21,124 nucleotides of DNA, from assembly GCA_047971245.1 (NCBI GenBank), contig JBKDZN010000170.1:1-21124 (forward strand). The letters are read 5' to 3'. The stretch comes from CADEDH01 sp047971245 (GTDB lineage: Bacteria; Actinomycetota; Acidimicrobiia; Acidimicrobiales; SZUA-35). The position numbers were made by a program, and so were the translations under genes. Every line of letters begins with the position of its first letter. Position 1 is the stretch's first letter. Positions 1 to 5,919 of this stretch are shown one piece after another. The notes beneath the pieces are model-generated. The model was not told the origin of the DNA. It made no database searches and saw only the letters and a program-made list of their open reading frames with translations.

Positions 1-848
1 ACGTCAACGAGACGTCGTGCACCAGCGGGGGCGCCGACGCAACCATCGTGATCGACGGCAACCGCTACCTCGACGCGGATTCCGGCGACCGGATCGACTG
101 TGCGGTCGTCAACCACGAGATCCCGGTGATCACGATCACCAAGGAGGCCTCGGTCGACACTGCCACGGTGGGCGAGGCTGTGGTCTACACCCTGACCGCC
201 CGCAACACCGGCCGTGCGGTGGCGCCGACCGTGACGATCAGCGATACGGTGCCGGCCCCCCTCACCATCACTGCGGTCCACTCTTCCGGCGCCGACTGTT
301 CGGCCGGCTCGGGTGCCACGGTGTCGTGCGTAGTCCACGACCTGCCCGTCGGTGCGGCGACGACGGCCACGGTGACCGCGCTGGTGACCACCGCCGACGG
401 GCCGACCACCAATGTGGCCACGTCCGAGCTGTCCGGATTGGGCGGCCTCACCGATCTGGTGGCGGCCCGGGGTGGCCTGATCGACACCGATTCCGCCACC
501 GTCGACCTGGTTGCGCCCAGGGCGCTCCCACCGTCCAACCTCCCCCCATCCGACGACTCCCCACCGGCCCCACTGCCACCGATGACGCTGCCGCCGACGA
601 CGGCCCCGCCGACCACGACCGGTCCGGCGGCCCCGCTACCCGTGATCGCGCCGAGGCCGGCCGCGGTCCCACCGCCGGCGCCGCGCAGGCCAGTCCGAGC
701 GGCCGCCATCACCGCCCTGCCCCGCACCGGTGGAGCCCGTGGTGAATCGTCGGTCGTCGTGGGTCTGGCGATGCTGACGGCAGGAGCCGGCCTGGTGCTG
801 GGCAGCCGCCGGCGCGACGATCGCCCCGCCCGGGGACACGGGGTCTGA
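1..848 (+). CDS. LPxTG-anchored DUF11 surface protein, 3' end
   Basis: Partial: the frame is open at the left edge (first full codon at 3) and ends with TGA at 846-848. The visible part is a secreted, wall-attached protein. It contains a DUF11-type beta-sandwich repeat (roughly 120-440) with the usual pattern of a conserved Val-Tyr-Thr-Leu stretch, Asn-Thr-Gly and a Thr-Asp-Thr-Val-Pro turn. A Pro/Thr-rich linker that would span the wall follows (about 520-690). The end is a sorting signal: LPRTGG at 717-734, a hydrophobic segment of about 18 residues, then an Arg-rich tail. Sortase would cleave between Thr and Gly. No sortase gene lies in the window. The N-terminus, signal peptide and any ligand domain lie upstream, so the role (adhesion, surface layer, scaffold) cannot be given. 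Confidence 0.85.
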   Translation, partial: VNETSCTSGGADATIVIDGNRYLDADSGDRIDCAVVNHEIPVITITKEASVDTATVGEAVVYTLTARNTGRAVAPTVTISDTVPAPLTITAVHSSGADCSAGSGATVSCVVHDLPVGAATTATVTALVTTADGPTTNVATSELSGLGGLTDLVAARGGLIDTDSATVDLVAPRALPPSNLPPSDDSPPAPLPPMTLPPTTAPPTTTGPAAPLPVIAPRPAAVPPPAPRRPVRAAAITALPRTGGARGESSVVVGLAMLTAGAGLVLGSRRRDDRPARGHGV

Positions 849-894
849 CGAGGATCGGCGCTCGGCCCTCTCTGCCTGCAGGTTCGGTCCCGGC

Positions 895-1104
895 TCAATA
901 CACGATGTCCAGCGCGTAGCGCAGGGCTTGATCGAGGCGAACTCGGGTGATCTCGTCGAGGTGGCCGACCGGTTCGTCATCGAGGTGGTCGAGCGGGACG
1001 GTGATGACATTGTCGCAGCTGATGACGCACAGCTCGGGAAGTCCGTGCCGACGTCCGGCGGGCGGTCCAAGATCGGCCCAGTAGATGTCGTTGCGAGCTG
1101 CCAC
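895..1104 (-). CDS. MazF/PemK-family toxin remnant, internally deleted
   Basis: A 69-residue protein starting at GTG 1104. Residues 1-19 match the MazF N-terminus (NDIYWADLGPPAGRR). Residues 20-69 match its C-terminus (CVISCDNVITVP, then LDEITRVRLDQALRYALDI). MazF/PemK ribonucleases are usually about 110 residues. Here the segment that normally follows GRR, carrying the central beta strands with conserved hydrophobic VVVxS and APVT motifs, is absent, and the frame goes straight to HGLPE. This looks like an in-frame loss of roughly 40 codons. In MazF the removed region holds catalytic residues (a Thr after the Arg of the first loop), so RNase activity is unlikely. The start overlaps the end of the antitoxin-like frame by a few bases, as in intact mazEF operons. 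The family call comes from motif recall, not a search. Confidence 0.6.
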   Translation of the reverse strand: MAARNDIYWADLGPPAGRRHGLPELCVISCDNVITVPLDHLDDEPVGHLDEITRVRLDQALRYALDIVY

Positions 1105-1349
1105 GCCGGAGCGGTCTCGGCGGCGAGTCTCCTGGCCGACGGTACGAGTGCGGGATCGGCCGGCTGCCGACGATACGCCGCTCGGAGTTCCCGGTCGGCC
1201 GCCGCGAGCCGCTCGGCGTCCAGCACCACCTGGGCGCCGCGGCGCATGAGCTCCGAGCGGCTGGTGCCGAGGTCGGCGGCCGGTGCATCGAGCTGCTCTA
1301 CGAGATCATCGTCGAGTTGTACCAGGACCTCACGTCGAGCCATGACCAT
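1101..1349 (-). CDS. Ribbon-helix-helix antitoxin of a degraded TA pair, no stop of its own
   Basis: Reads from ATG 1349 (alternative ATG 1343) and gives an RHH/CopG-like N-terminus: a strand REVLVQLDDDLVEQLD, then LGTSRSELMRRGAQVVLDAE, followed by a charged helical tail ending near ETAPAW, where related antitoxins usually stop. This protein would bind operator DNA as a dimer and neutralise the adjoining MazF-like toxin. Here there is no stop codon after that point: the frame stays open through the toxin gene and beyond, to 636. The natural end has therefore probably been lost, and the translated tail past about 1101 has no family resemblance. The coordinates given cover only the recognisable part. 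A 30-bp palindrome over the start codon suggests autoregulation. Confidence 0.6.
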
Positions 1350-1364
1350 ATGGTCATGGCTCGA
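1335..1364. promoter_or_regulatory. 30-bp perfect palindrome over the antitoxin start (probable operator)
   Basis: Arms TCGAGCCATGACCA (1335-1348) and TGGTCATGGCTCGA (1351-1364) are exact reverse complements around a TA centre. Both candidate antitoxin ATGs (1349 and 1343, minus strand) lie within it. RHH antitoxins typically bind palindromes at their own promoter or start, so autoregulation is the simplest reading. The symmetry extends no further outward (G1334 against G1365). Confidence 0.6.
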
Positions 1365-1395
1365 GGTGACCGCCGACGCCCGACTCCCCGGTGAA

Positions 1396-2220
1396 TCAGA
1401 CGAACCGGATCCGGGTCCCGAACACGGCCACCGCAGGCTCGTCGGCCACCACGGGCTCGGCCGGGGCCACCGCCGGAGCGCGGGTCAGCGCCGAGACGGC
1501 GGCGGCCGGTGCGTCGGCCCGGAGGGTGAGGGCGTAGATGCCGGAGCCCCGGTCGGCCAGGTGGCGAGCCACGGCCCGGGCCACCGGACGATCGTCGATA
1601 GGGGTGACGAGCTCGATCTCACCGCCGGCCGGTGGGCGGCAGCGAGCCACGACCAGACCGCGTTCCCGATCCTTCTCGGGTTCGCCGACGAGAAGGCCGA
1701 GGCCGACGCGGTAGGCCTCGGCGGCGGCGACGACATCGGGGCTGGCCACCGTCACGGTGATGATCCCGCTCAGCCCCGGATCCCGGCTCGAGCGATCACC
1801 GTCGGCCACGAAGGAACCGTCGGGGTAGATCCGGATCAGGACGCCGTGGGTCGATCGGGGGTGGACGTCGCGGCCCCCGGCCCCGGCCCTCAGGGGCAGC
1901 ACCCCGCCGCCCCGGGCGACCAGCTCGTCGGCCTCGGCGTCGGGGTCCGGTGCTTCCAACATGAGGGCGTATGGCCCCACTCCGCGCCGGTCGAGGAATC
2001 GTTGCAGGGCCTGGCTGAGCGGCTTGTTGGGGTCGGCCGGGGCCATCAGCTCGATATTGCTGCCCCCGAGCGGCACGCACATGCCCACATGGGCACCGAG
2101 TTCGGGCACGGTCTGGTCCGACAGGTCCCGGACGGGCATCCCGAACCCGGTGCGGAACGTCTCGAGCGCCTCGTCATAGTCGGTCACCGCGATGGCGACT
2201 CGGGGCATGGCGGTGATCAT
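1396..2220 (-). CDS. Two-domain VOC (glyoxalase-fold) protein lacking the usual metal ligands
   Basis: 274 residues; ATG 2220 overlaps the ferredoxin TGA as ATGA, and AGGAAAGGA sits just upstream, so it is translationally coupled. It has two VOC/methylmalonyl-CoA-epimerase-like modules, about residues 5-135 and 151-270, each starting with a beta strand plus a helix (VAIAVTDYDEALETF; ITVTVASPDVVAAAEAY) and containing an IELM/IELV strand. In metal-dependent relatives the first strand carries His, a later strand carries His, and GVLxEL carries Glu. Here these positions read Val/Ala, GPYALML and GVLIRI, and domain 2 also lacks His. A metal-dependent epimerase or dioxygenase role is therefore doubtful. 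The operon context suggests an accessory, binding or isomerase role in the catechol pathway; the substrate is unknown. Confidence 0.75.
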   Translation of the reverse strand: MITAMPRVAIAVTDYDEALETFRTGFGMPVRDLSDQTVPELGAHVGMCVPLGGSNIELMAPADPNKPLSQALQRFLDRRGVGPYALMLEAPDPDAEADELVARGGGVLPLRAGAGGRDVHPRSTHGVLIRIYPDGSFVADGDRSSRDPGLSGIITVTVASPDVVAAAEAYRVGLGLLVGEPEKDRERGLVVARCRPPAGGEIELVTPIDDRPVARAVARHLADRGSGIYALTLRADAPAAAVSALTRAPAVAPAEPVVADEPAVAVFGTRIRFV

Positions 2221-2543
2221 GACCGGTCCTTTCCTGGCGGGCGGGCCTGCACGACGAGATTCCCGAGCGGCAGCAGCCGGCAGGCCAGGGCATACCTGTC
2301 GGCCTGCTGTCGTTCGGACACGTGCCGCCGGCTCATCTTCCTGGTCTCGAACGCTCCGTCCAGGATCCGGACCCGGCACACGCCGCAGCCGCCGCCCCGG
2401 CACCCCACGTCGATCGGGGCCGACGGCCGACCGACCAGCGAGTCCAACACCGGTCGACCGGGGGCGACGGGGAAGGCCACGTCGCCCCCGGCGCCGCCGA
2501 CGACGGTGCAGGTGAAACGGTCGGTCTCGGCGTTGCGGGCCAA
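2217..2543 (-). CDS. xylT: [2Fe-2S] ferredoxin, XylT-type reactivator of catechol 2,3-dioxygenase
   Basis: A plant-type [2Fe-2S] ferredoxin of 108 residues if read from TTG 2543. Cluster ligands are visible as C48, C53, C56 (CRGGGCGVC) and C88 (ALACRLLP), the CX4CX2C...C pattern. XylT/DmpQ-type ferredoxins re-reduce the active-site iron of catechol 2,3-dioxygenase after oxidative inactivation, and the gene lies directly behind that enzyme, as in xyl and dmp operons. No ATG or GTG fits the N-terminus. Candidates are TTG 2543 (4-nt gap from the dioxygenase stop) and TTG 2558 (11-nt overlap). Neither has a clear ribosome-binding site, so the start is uncertain and expression probably relies on coupling. 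The stop TGA overlaps the next gene's ATG. No ferredoxin reductase gene is nearby. Confidence 0.85.
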   Translation of the reverse strand: MARNAETDRFTCTVVGGAGGDVAFPVAPGRPVLDSLVGRPSAPIDVGCRGGGCGVCRVRILDGAFETRKMSRRHVSERQQADRYALACRLLPLGNLVVQARPPGKDRS

Positions 2544-2547
2544 CGAC

Positions 2548-3483
2548 TCAGGTGACAATGGTGAGGAAGGTGTCGTGTAGGACCCGTTTCGACACGTCGA
2601 GCCCACCGCCCTCACCGAGGCCGTCCCAGCTCCACGCCACCGGATCCCAATCCGGGTAGGCGGAGGCGCCCCCCTGGAAGGTCTCGAAGCGGTTTCCGGA
2701 CGGATCCCAGGCGTAGATGGTGCCGCCGCGGGTGATGCCGTGCTGGGTCGGGCCGATGTCGACGGGGACGTCGTGGGCGGCCATGATGTCGGCCGCACGC
2801 AGAACCTTCTCCCAGGAGTCGAGCAGGAAGGCGGCGTGATGGAACTTGTCGGGCTCGGGGTGCCCGACGAAGGCAATGTCGTGCGCCTTGTCCGAACACG
2901 ACAGCCACAGGGCGCCCTTCTCGTCACTGTCGGGCAGGGTCACGAACTCGGCCAGGTGGAACCCCAGCACGGTGGTGAACAGCTCCAGCACACCCGCCAT
3001 GTCGGGACCGTAGAGCAGGGCATGATCGAACCGGATGGGGGCGATCCCCCGGTCGACGTCCGGGCTCCAGGGCTTGGGATTCCGGTTGCCGAGCGCGTTG
3101 CCGACGATCGTCTTGGTGGCGAACAACTCGATGGTGTGGCCGGACGGGATCACGAACCGGACCCGTTCCCCGGTCTCCAGGAGGTCACCGGCCGGCATTC
3201 GCTCGGTAGTGATGCCGTAGTCGTTCAGGGCCTTCTCCAACTGGTCGAGCGTGGCCTCGTTGAGCACCTTGAAACCGAGGAAGTCCATGCCCGCCTCGTC
3301 GGCCTCCCGCAGGATGATGCTGTGGTGGTCGTGCTCGTCCCACGCCTTGAGGTAGACCCGGCCCCGGTCGTCGCGGCCGGTCTCCTCGAGTCCGAGCAGG
3401 TCGCGGTAGTGCCGCACGCCTTCCTCCAGGTCGAGCATGCGGAGCTGGATGTGACCGGGCCTGGTCACGCCGGTGAGTGCCAT
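2548..3483 (-). CDS. xylE: Catechol 2,3-dioxygenase (extradiol, XylE type)
   Basis: 311 residues, close to the about 307 of XylE. It opens the catechol ring next to the hydroxyls (meta cleavage) with Fe(II) and O2 to give 2-hydroxymuconic semialdehyde. There are two VOC modules (about 5-135 and 150-290). The catalytic C-terminal module keeps the iron ligands H154 (RFDHALLYG), H216 (KFHHAAF) and E267 (NRFETF), the active-site H201 and H248, and Y257. The extradiol signature H-x7-I-Y-x2-D-P-x-G-x3-E is complete from H248 to E267. ATG 3483 is preceded by GAGAGGTG at a suitable distance. It is the first gene of a minus-strand operon with the ferredoxin and the two-domain VOC protein, divergent from a LysR regulator. 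Hydratase, decarboxylase and semialdehyde dehydrogenase genes of the pathway are not in this window. Confidence 0.93.
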   Translation of the reverse strand: MALTGVTRPGHIQLRMLDLEEGVRHYRDLLGLEETGRDDRGRVYLKAWDEHDHHSIILREADEAGMDFLGFKVLNEATLDQLEKALNDYGITTERMPAGDLLETGERVRFVIPSGHTIELFATKTIVGNALGNRNPKPWSPDVDRGIAPIRFDHALLYGPDMAGVLELFTTVLGFHLAEFVTLPDSDEKGALWLSCSDKAHDIAFVGHPEPDKFHHAAFLLDSWEKVLRAADIMAAHDVPVDIGPTQHGITRGGTIYAWDPSGNRFETFQGGASAYPDWDPVAWSWDGLGEGGGLDVSKRVLHDTFLTIVT

Positions 3484-3592
3484 GTCAACACCTCTCGTCG
3501 GGTCGGATCGGACGATTCGGACGGACGCCCGCCTACCGTCATCCTGTGTGCCACCGGGCACGTCGTCCAATACCGATCGGGCCGCTCCAGCA

Positions 3593-3607
3593 ATACCGTT
3601 GCGGTAT
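3593..3607. promoter_or_regulatory. LysR-type operator, ATAC-N7-GTAT
   Basis: ATACCG-TTG-CGGTAT is a perfect 6-3-6 inverted repeat matching the ATAC-N7-GTAT consensus of BenM/CatM/CatR-type LysR regulators. A second copy of the left half-site (CAATACCG) lies 23 bp upstream at 3568-3575, with no matching right arm. The pair lies in the 168-bp divergent gap between the dioxygenase (start 3483) and the LysR gene (start 3652). It is placed to control both directions. Confidence 0.7.
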
Positions 3608-3651
3608 CGAGATGGGGCATGGGGTTCCGCGGTAGGTAAGACTTCCGGGCC

Positions 3652-4569
3652 ATGGAGCTTCGTCAGCTTCGCTACTTCGTCGCCGTCGCCGAGGAGCGGA
3701 ACATCGGTCGGGCCGCCGAGCGGCTGTTCATGACCCAGCCCCCACTCAGTCGCCAGATCCGCCAGCTCGAGCAGGAGCTCGGCACCGAGCTGTTCCGGCG
3801 CGTCCCCCGGGGCATGGAGCTGACCGACGCCGGCCGGGCCCTGCTGGCCGACGCCCGCAAGGTGCTCGAGCTCACCGACCAGGCCGGAGTCCGGGCCCGC
3901 CTGGCCGGAGAGGGCACGATCGGCCGTATCGACATCGCCCTGTTCGGCACCGGCATCTTCGGGGTGATCCCCCGGCTGTTGCGGGCCTATCGGGCCGACC
4001 ACCCCGAGGTCGAGATCGTGCTGCACAACATGACCAAGGATCAGCAGCTCGACGCGCTCATCCAACGCCAGGTCGATCTCGCCTTCAACCGGCTCGTCCC
4101 CGCCACCCCCGGCCTGATCGCCGAGGTCCTGCTCACCGAGCCGCTCTATGTGGCCGCCCCCAACGACCATGTCCTGAGCGCCCGCACCGCCATCACCCTG
4201 GCCGACCTGGAGCACCAGCCGCTGGTCCTGTTCCCGACCGGCCTGCGCCCCAGCTTCATCGACCGGGTCCACGACCTGTGCCGGGGGGCCGGATTCACCC
4301 CCGTGGTGGCCGCCGAAGTAGGCGACGTGGTGCACGGCATCGCCCTCATCGCCACCGGTGAGGGCTTCTCGCTGGTGCCCGAATCGGCCACCAACCTCCA
4401 TGTCCCCGGGGTGGTCTACCGGCCGTTGCACGAGACCCCCCGTCCCACCGTGGAGTTGTGCGCCATCTACCGCGACGACGACCAGTCGTCGGTCCTGCGC
4501 GCCCTGCTCACCTCGATGCGTCGAGGGCGGGGCCTCCGCTCCGGTCGAACCGAGGGCCCTCGGAGGTAA
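3652..4569 (+). CDS. LysR-family regulator, CatR/BenM-like, divergent to the meta-cleavage operon
   Basis: 305 residues, the normal length for the family. Residues 1-60 are the winged helix-turn-helix (MELRQLRYFVAVAEE, then AAERLFMTQPPLSRQIRQLEQELG, then LFRR and LTDAGRALL). A linker helix follows, then a periplasmic-binding-protein-like effector domain (about 90-295). The start fits the canonical LysR N-terminus exactly. It probably senses an aromatic compound or ring-cleavage intermediate and activates the divergent catechol 2,3-dioxygenase operon; the operator type in the shared gap supports this. CatR/BenM relatives normally sense cis,cis-muconate, an ortho-cleavage product, so its use beside a meta-cleavage enzyme leaves the inducer open. 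TAAGAC at 3637-3642 may be its -10 element. Confidence 0.9.
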   Translation: MELRQLRYFVAVAEERNIGRAAERLFMTQPPLSRQIRQLEQELGTELFRRVPRGMELTDAGRALLADARKVLELTDQAGVRARLAGEGTIGRIDIALFGTGIFGVIPRLLRAYRADHPEVEIVLHNMTKDQQLDALIQRQVDLAFNRLVPATPGLIAEVLLTEPLYVAAPNDHVLSARTAITLADLEHQPLVLFPTGLRPSFIDRVHDLCRGAGFTPVVAAEVGDVVHGIALIATGEGFSLVPESATNLHVPGVVYRPLHETPRPTVELCAIYRDDDQSSVLRALLTSMRRGRGLRSGRTEGPRR

Positions 4570-4588
4570 CGGTGGCGCCGGCCGGGGA

Positions 4589-4605
4589 CCCGGACTCAGT
4601 CCGGG
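4589..4605. terminator. GC hairpin between convergent LysR and hydrolase genes
   Basis: CCCGGAC (4589-4595) and GTCCGGG (4599-4605) form a 7-bp stem with a 3-nt loop. The loop is the hydrolase stop codon (TCA on the plus strand). A second perfect palindrome, CCGAGGGCCCTCGG at 4550-4563, sits at the end of the LysR gene. Neither has a T-run, so an intrinsic bidirectional terminator is plausible but not certain. Confidence 0.4.
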
Positions 4606-5504
4606 CCGATGGCGTGCGTGGTGTGGCTGATGATGGCATCGACGATGATCGGCCACAGCGGCCGGGGCAGATCATGACCCATGTCGTGCAGGAGGAGAAG
4701 GTTGGCGCCGGGAATGAGCTCGGCGGTGCGTTCCCCGCCGGAAGGGAGGATGAGCCGGTCGTCGCGCCCGTGCAGCACCAGGGTGGGGACCGTGAGCCGA
4801 CGGAGGGCGTCGGCCCGATCCCCCGAGGCGCGGATGGCCGCCCGCTGCCGGTCGAGGCCCTCGGGGTAGAACATCCGATCGTAGGACTCGGCCACCTGGC
4901 GGGCCTCGGCGTCGGCGTCGAAGTAGCGACGGCCGCAACTGAGACGCCGGCTGGCCACGCCGAAGGCGATGAACTCCTCCCGATCGGTTGGCCGAGGAGC
5001 CACCAGGGCCTCCATCGCCTCGGGGGCCGATTCGAAATACTCCGGCTCGCCGGTGGTCGACATGATGGACGTGAGGGTCAGGACCCGGTCGGGGAAGTCG
5101 ATCGCGGTCTGCTGGACGATCATGCCACCCATCGAGGATCCGGCAATATGGGCCGCGGCCACGTCGAGGTGGTCGAGCAGGCCGATCGCATCCTGGGCGA
5201 ACGTGGCCAGGGTGTACGGCACCGGTGGCAATTCGGCACCGGCCTCGGCCGCGGCGGTCACCGCATCGACATCGACCTCGATACCGTCCAGGTGGGTCGA
5301 CAACCCGACATCACGGTTGTCGAAACTGATCACGTACCGGCCACGCTCCGCCAGCGCCTCCCGGAAACCGGGGCGCCAACCGTTGATCTGGCTGGAGTAG
5401 CCGTTGACCAGCAGCAGGGCCGGCCCGCCCGGATCGCCGTGGGTCTCGTAGTAGAGCTCGATGCCGTTGGACGACGCGATGCCGTTGGACGACGCGATGG
5501 ACAT
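4596..5504 (-). CDS. Alpha/beta hydrolase, RdmC-like esterase family
   Basis: 302 residues from ATG 5504, with a strong GAGGAGG ribosome-binding site 6 nt upstream. Fold landmarks are the oxyanion segment LLLVNGYSSQ (about 30-39), the conserved SFDNRDVGLST (60-70), nucleophile S124 in GSSMGGM, an acid at D248 or D249 in LHGRDDRLI, and H277 in DMGHDLP. The SFDNRDVG and LTSIMSTTG motifs are typical of hydrolases annotated as aclacinomycin methylesterase RdmC-like. Possible roles are ester hydrolysis or, given the neighbouring catechol dioxygenase, cleavage of a ring-fission product. The sequence does not show which. The N-terminus carries a 6-codon tandem duplication (ASSNGI twice). It is convergent with the LysR gene. 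Confidence 0.85.
   Translation of the reverse strand: MSIASSNGIASSNGIELYYETHGDPGGPALLLVNGYSSQINGWRPGFREALAERGRYVISFDNRDVGLSTHLDGIEVDVDAVTAAAEAGAELPPVPYTLATFAQDAIGLLDHLDVAAAHIAGSSMGGMIVQQTAIDFPDRVLTLTSIMSTTGEPEYFESAPEAMEALVAPRPTDREEFIAFGVASRRLSCGRRYFDADAEARQVAESYDRMFYPEGLDRQRAAIRASGDRADALRRLTVPTLVLHGRDDRLILPSGGERTAELIPGANLLLLHDMGHDLPRPLWPIIVDAIISHTTHAIGPD
5461..5496. repeat. 18-bp perfect tandem duplication inside the hydrolase N-terminus
   Basis: Two identical units ATGCCGTTGGACGACGCG lie at 5461-5478 and 5479-5496. In the hydrolase frame (minus strand) they encode ASSNGI twice, at residues 4-9 and 10-15. The frame is preserved, so the product simply has six extra residues before the first beta strand. 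It looks recent because the copies are identical. Confidence 0.9.
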
Positions 5505-5919
5505 GACCGGACCTCCTCGGGGTTCGGAGGGGAGCTTCTCCCAGTCATCACCGATCCGCAACCACGGCCGACCCGGCTCAGCGCCGCCGCCTGAGGGCAC
5601 CGTTCTCGAATTCAGCGATCCACGGCTCACTATTCTCAAGAAATATTGGTGAATTCTGGTGAAATCATTCTAAATATATAGTGAGACTTCCGTCGGAGTA
5701 TCGACGTCAGACATGGGCCTGTTGCCGCTCATTGTTCTCGTCAATAGGGTTCAGATCTCATTGAAATTCACCCTCCATATGTCGTAGTTTGGTGAGCGAA
5801 CCGTAACTGGCGTTAGCGTGGAGCACCACGAGGAAGCGGTTCCGTTGGCCACCAGAGCCGTGGTCTGCGTATACGTAGCCGTTCGCCTGGGCGCTCCCGT
5901 CAGACGCAGGAGGCGCCGC
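5505..5919. other. Gene-free, AT-rich divergent spacer
   Basis: 415 bases between the hydrolase and the FolD-like gene without a convincing gene. A hand count gives about 33% GC for 5641-5700 and about 44% for 5641-5820, far below the flanks. It holds GGTGAATT (5648-5655) with its inverted copy AATTCACC (5765-5772), CTCACTAT (5626-5633) with its inverted copy ATAGTGAG (5678-5685), and a TAAATATATA tract (5671-5680). These could be promoters and operators for both divergent genes. Short open frames here, such as minus strand 5758-5973, have no ribosome-binding site or recognisable content. Confidence 0.6.

Noticed and set aside
928..2580. Long plus-strand open frame across the TA, VOC and ferredoxin genes
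   Set aside because: It lies antisense to genes with clear motifs, has low-complexity composition and no recognisable domain; high GC leaves few stops.
5641..5820. AT-rich stretch as an insertion-sequence remnant or attachment site
   Set aside because: No transposase or integrase fragment, terminal repeat pair, target duplication or tRNA edge is visible.
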